NCBI GenBank assembly: GCA_042096455.1
Contig: JBELLU010000063.1
Location: 1-8,096, forward strand
From: UBA7445 sp042096455
Lineage (GTDB): Bacteria; Verrucomicrobiota; Verrucomicrobiia; Opitutales; Coraliomargaritaceae
DNA length: 8,096 nt
Direction of reading: 5' to 3'
The notes under the pieces are model-generated. The model ran no database searches. It saw nothing but the letters and a program-made list of their open reading frames with translations, and was not told where the DNA came from. Positions 5,585 through 8,096 of the stretch are shown here, piece after piece. Every line of letters starts with the position of its first letter. Within the stretch, counting starts at the first letter, position 1. A program made the position numbers and the translations under genes.

Positions 5585-8096
5585 TTATGGAGATTCAGGG
5601 CTGACCTTCACCCGATAATAGCAATTTGAGCTATCCTGTGTCTTTTGAACCGTCACCGACACCGTTTCAATTGCTTCCAATGCAGTCACAGTGACCGCCT
5701 CAGAAGTAATCGTTGCGGGTGACCAAACCTTGAGGTCGGAACTGCATTCTAATACGTAGCTAAGACCGCAATCATCGGTTCGCCGGCGATATTTTAACTC
5801 AATGCCATCACTTGACTGCATTGATGTTATGACCGGATCATCGATCACAGGCTCTACGATGCTCAAGGCTAGATAGTTTTCTTGCTCTCGAGGATTAAAA
5901 CCAAAGGCAAATTCTTCCAAGTTATTGAAACCATCTTGATCGGGATCATCAAGAATTCCATGTCCCTGATTTGGCATATTATGGCTCTGCATGAATCTTT
6001 CGTAATTGTCATTTTCGTAAACTGCCAAACGAACTGGGATAGAAAGAGTTTCCCTACCATGGGTATCGTTGGAATTAATTAAAATAAAATGCTGATAGCT
6101 CCCAGAAGACATATCAGTGGTATCAATGATATACCTCAACTTTGCAGAATCCTTGTTGATAGTACCACTCATAGCACCTGCCCAGCTTCCAATTTCAAAA
6201 CCATTAGGCTTAATCGTTAAACTATTGCCGGAATGTATCTTGGATTTATGCGGCTCCAGATCAAAAACTTCACTTCTGTCTTTACCCTTTAATCCAACAA
6301 CAATTCTGCTGGCATCATCGACCCGATCGTAAACCAGAACAATCGATCCATCCGGCTTCAATCTTGTTTGCACCGATACAAGATTAGAGGTAGTGTACGT
6401 GGGGACATCCGAAAACTGAAGCACAAAGGTTCCATCTGCTTCCGTGTGCGTATAACAACGCCCACTCGTCCCATCATCGACCACCAAATCCTTCCAGAAA
6501 AATGCCAGCTTGTTCATAATAGTAGCGTCACTCTCTAAATCCGCATTCCGGTATCGTGGACGCAAATCAGGGTCAAAACTGATAAACCCATTTGAACTCA
6601 CGTATATATTTTCAAAAATCTGGCCGTAAAACTCAAAGCCTTTGTCTAAGGCGAGCGGACCCTTGACCACATCATCCTCCATCGGGACATTCCTCCCGCG
6701 TGATGCGATGTCATCCCACACAAATGGTGTATCCGCCTCGAGTTCATAGCCTCTGAAATCTTGCCAATTGGCATTGGACACAATTTCCCATTCCAAAGGA
6801 CCGTTCCCCAAGTTGAAGAGTTCAATCTCGCTATCCAAAACCTCTCCTTTATACAAAATATACTCCAAGGCTTCTACGCTTGCTTGAATCTGAGGATTGG
6901 CCAACTCAATGTTCAATACTTCTTGAACAGGAATTTCAATGGTCTGCTCATAGGTCTGATAACCCTGCTTGCTAACCGCGAACTGATAAGATCCCGGCCT
7001 ACTGAATGTGAATTGATAATTCCCTTCCGAGTCTGTACTTATGGACTCTTTATCACATGTTATGACGGCGTCCGATAAAGGAATCCCAGTCTCAAACTCT
7101 GTTACTTGACCAACCAATTCGAAATTAAAACCAATACGTAATACAAAGGGTATACTGCGTGAGCGGAAGTCCGAATCCAGCAGCTTCAAATACATCTGAA
7201 TTTCACCATCCAATGGAACGGTCTCCGCAAACTGAAGCACAAATGGAAGCTCACAAGACACGGTCTCACCGATAACAATAGGATCAAACGAGCTGTCCTG
7301 CTGAAGCACGGTACAACCAGGATCACCACTGACAACTTCAGCGTATAAGAAGCTCGCGTCCAAAGATCCAATATTTTTAAGAGCAAGCGCCAACTCAGCG
7401 GTTTCTCCCGCTTCCACAAAGCCGTCCCCATCATTTTGAGTGGCTCCCTCAAGTTCACTCTCGGTTTCGCTCAAACTCCATTCGGCCACCTGTAGATTCG
7501 GAGCCGGCAATACCCGCACTTCCACAGTGATGTTCTTTCCTCCATCGTAATCAGCCCATTCTCCCAGTAACTTAAAGGAATCTCGGTACACTCCCGGAGC
7601 CAAAGAACCTGCATTGATTTTTATGGGTACCCGCTTCCTTTCACCTGCCTGTAAAACCCCATAGCCCGATTCAGCTACATAGCCAAAACTTCCGTCATTT
7701 TGCTTTATCAAGAGCGTCGTTCCTGAACCGAGAACAGTTTCATCAAATGAAACCTGATGCACTTCCTCTGCTCCATTACCACGAATCCCAACCGTCCCTA
7801 CTCTCGGCAGTCCCAACTCTTTATAGTAAACCTTTATTTGATTATCTTCACTTAAAATAACCTGTGCGCTTACCTTGTCAGCATTCGCAAAATAAAACGG
7901 AACTTCATTAAATTGAAAAATTATCTTACCTCTTTCACGTTTGAAATAGGCACTGGCATTCCCGTAACGAAAATCCAAATCACTCCAGAAATAAGCAAAT
8001 ATTTTATTCGGCGCCGACGCATTGTCTAGAGGACTGTTATCATAGGGATTTTCCTCCCCGCCAAAAAGCAAGAGACCATTAGAGCCCACCTTTAAG
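5585..8096 (-). CDS. Large secreted modular beta-sandwich protein, C-terminal part (5' end outside window)
   Basis: The frame is open to the right edge; the GTG at 8089 is not a start because it falls inside a domain (Leu-Lys-Val-Gly-Ser-Asn-Gly). At least 837 residues are present. Numbering from 8089: a first 'SNG' beta-sandwich domain (about 1-130, with SNGLLLF, FAYFWSDLDF, IIFQFNEVPFY); a BACON-like strand region (131-193); a CARDB-like domain (194-320) introduced by NDGDGFVEAGETAELALALK; a carboxypeptidase-regulatory-like/CnaB-type domain (324-396, GIPLSDAVITC...TDSEGNYQF); a second BACON-like start (400-440); a second SNG domain (446-630); another BACON-like part (631-691); an Asp-rich DPDQDGFNNLEEF motif (715-727) likely binding calcium; and a C-terminal module (760-834) with YVLECSSDLKVW and CYYRVKV. 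No membrane anchor, LPXTG or PEP-CTERM follows, so it may be released or held by a type-IX-like or unknown route. Such tails often follow S8 proteases or polysaccharide-active enzymes; the catalytic part, if any, is off the window. Confidence 0.88.
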   Translation of the reverse strand, partial: LKVGSNGLLLFGGEENPYDNSPLDNASAPNKIFAYFWSDLDFRYGNASAYFKRERGKIIFQFNEVPFYFANADKVSAQVILSEDNQIKVYYKELGLPRVGTVGIRGNGAEEVHQVSFDETVLGSGTTLLIKQNDGSFGYVAESGYGVLQAGERKRVPIKINAGSLAPGVYRDSFKLLGEWADYDGGKNITVEVRVLPAPNLQVAEWSLSETESELEGATQNDGDGFVEAGETAELALALKNIGSLDASFLYAEVVSGDPGCTVLQQDSSFDPIVIGETVSCELPFVLQFAETVPLDGEIQMYLKLLDSDFRSRSIPFVLRIGFNFELVGQVTEFETGIPLSDAVITCDKESISTDSEGNYQFTFSRPGSYQFAVSKQGYQTYEQTIEIPVQEVLNIELANPQIQASVEALEYILYKGEVLDSEIELFNLGNGPLEWEIVSNANWQDFRGYELEADTPFVWDDIASRGRNVPMEDDVVKGPLALDKGFEFYGQIFENIYVSSNGFISFDPDLRPRYRNADLESDATIMNKLAFFWKDLVVDDGTSGRCYTHTEADGTFVLQFSDVPTYTTSNLVSVQTRLKPDGSIVLVYDRVDDASRIVVGLKGKDRSEVFDLEPHKSKIHSGNSLTIKPNGFEIGSWAGAMSGTINKDSAKLRYIIDTTDMSSGSYQHFILINSNDTHGRETLSIPVRLAVYENDNYERFMQSHNMPNQGHGILDDPDQDGFNNLEEFAFGFNPREQENYLALSIVEPVIDDPVITSMQSSDGIELKYRRRTDDCGLSYVLECSSDLKVWSPATITSEAVTVTALEAIETVSVTVQKTQDSSNCYYRVKVSPESP
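5668..5682. repeat. 15-bp direct repeat, copy inside the secreted-protein gene
   Basis: This is the second copy of CAATTGCTTCCAATG. On the coding (minus) strand it lies in codons for the ALEAIE segment, about 30 codons before the stop. The offset of 103 bases from the other copy is not a multiple of 3. Confidence 0.7.

Noticed and set aside
8087..8089. GTG at 8089 as the start of the secreted protein
   Set aside because: No signal peptide follows, the frame is open to the window edge, and the codon falls inside the first SNG domain, so the gene simply runs off the window.

Overview
The window looks like a piece of a draft (scaffolded) genome from the Verrucomicrobiota, most likely a marine, Opitutae/Puniceicoccales-like lineage. 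That placement is inference. It rests on the secreted protein at the right edge, whose C-terminal module (a Y-x-L-E-x-S-S-D-L-x-x-W core ending in YYRV) is of a kind common in secreted proteins of that phylum, on the Lys/Ala-rich leader of the glycogen phosphorylase, and on weak Shine-Dalgarno sequences. No 16S or other taxonomic marker is present.

Layout from left to right: the 5' part of a tRNA-Cys gene (minus strand, cut by the window edge); a small unrecognised basic ORF on the plus strand, convergent with the next gene; glgP, a full-length glycogen phosphorylase (minus); a gene for an ATP-grasp-like protein (minus), interrupted by a 100-N assembly gap; prfB, peptide chain release factor 2 (minus); and the C-terminal 837 codons of a large, modular secreted beta-sandwich protein (minus) whose start lies beyond the right edge. 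All genes except the small ORF read right to left. Coding density is high, and no gene-free stretch exceeds about 140 bases.

The most informative result is the start of prfB. A simple ORF scan begins this protein at ATG 5383, but the true gene begins at ATG 5507: 26 codons lead to an in-frame UGA in the classic RF2 context (GGAGG, 3 nt, CUU UGA C), and a +1 shift there joins a second frame that runs without a break into the rest of RF2. This is the known autoregulatory programmed frameshift of RF2. The full product is 385 aa, and its SPF and GGQ motifs then fall 4 residues from their E. coli positions.

prfB and the ATP-grasp-like gene overlap by 8 bases (ATGAGTAA) and are probably translationally coupled. 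glgP follows 136 bases later and may share the transcript or have its own promoter. The large secreted protein contains an obvious internal duplication of an 'SNG' beta-sandwich domain and is more AT-rich than the housekeeping block. I see no mobile element, CRISPR array, phage gene or toxin-antitoxin pair, and no evidence of a multi-gene undescribed system. The least explained items are the ATP-grasp-like gene tied to prfB, the small basic ORF, and the architecture of the secreted protein.
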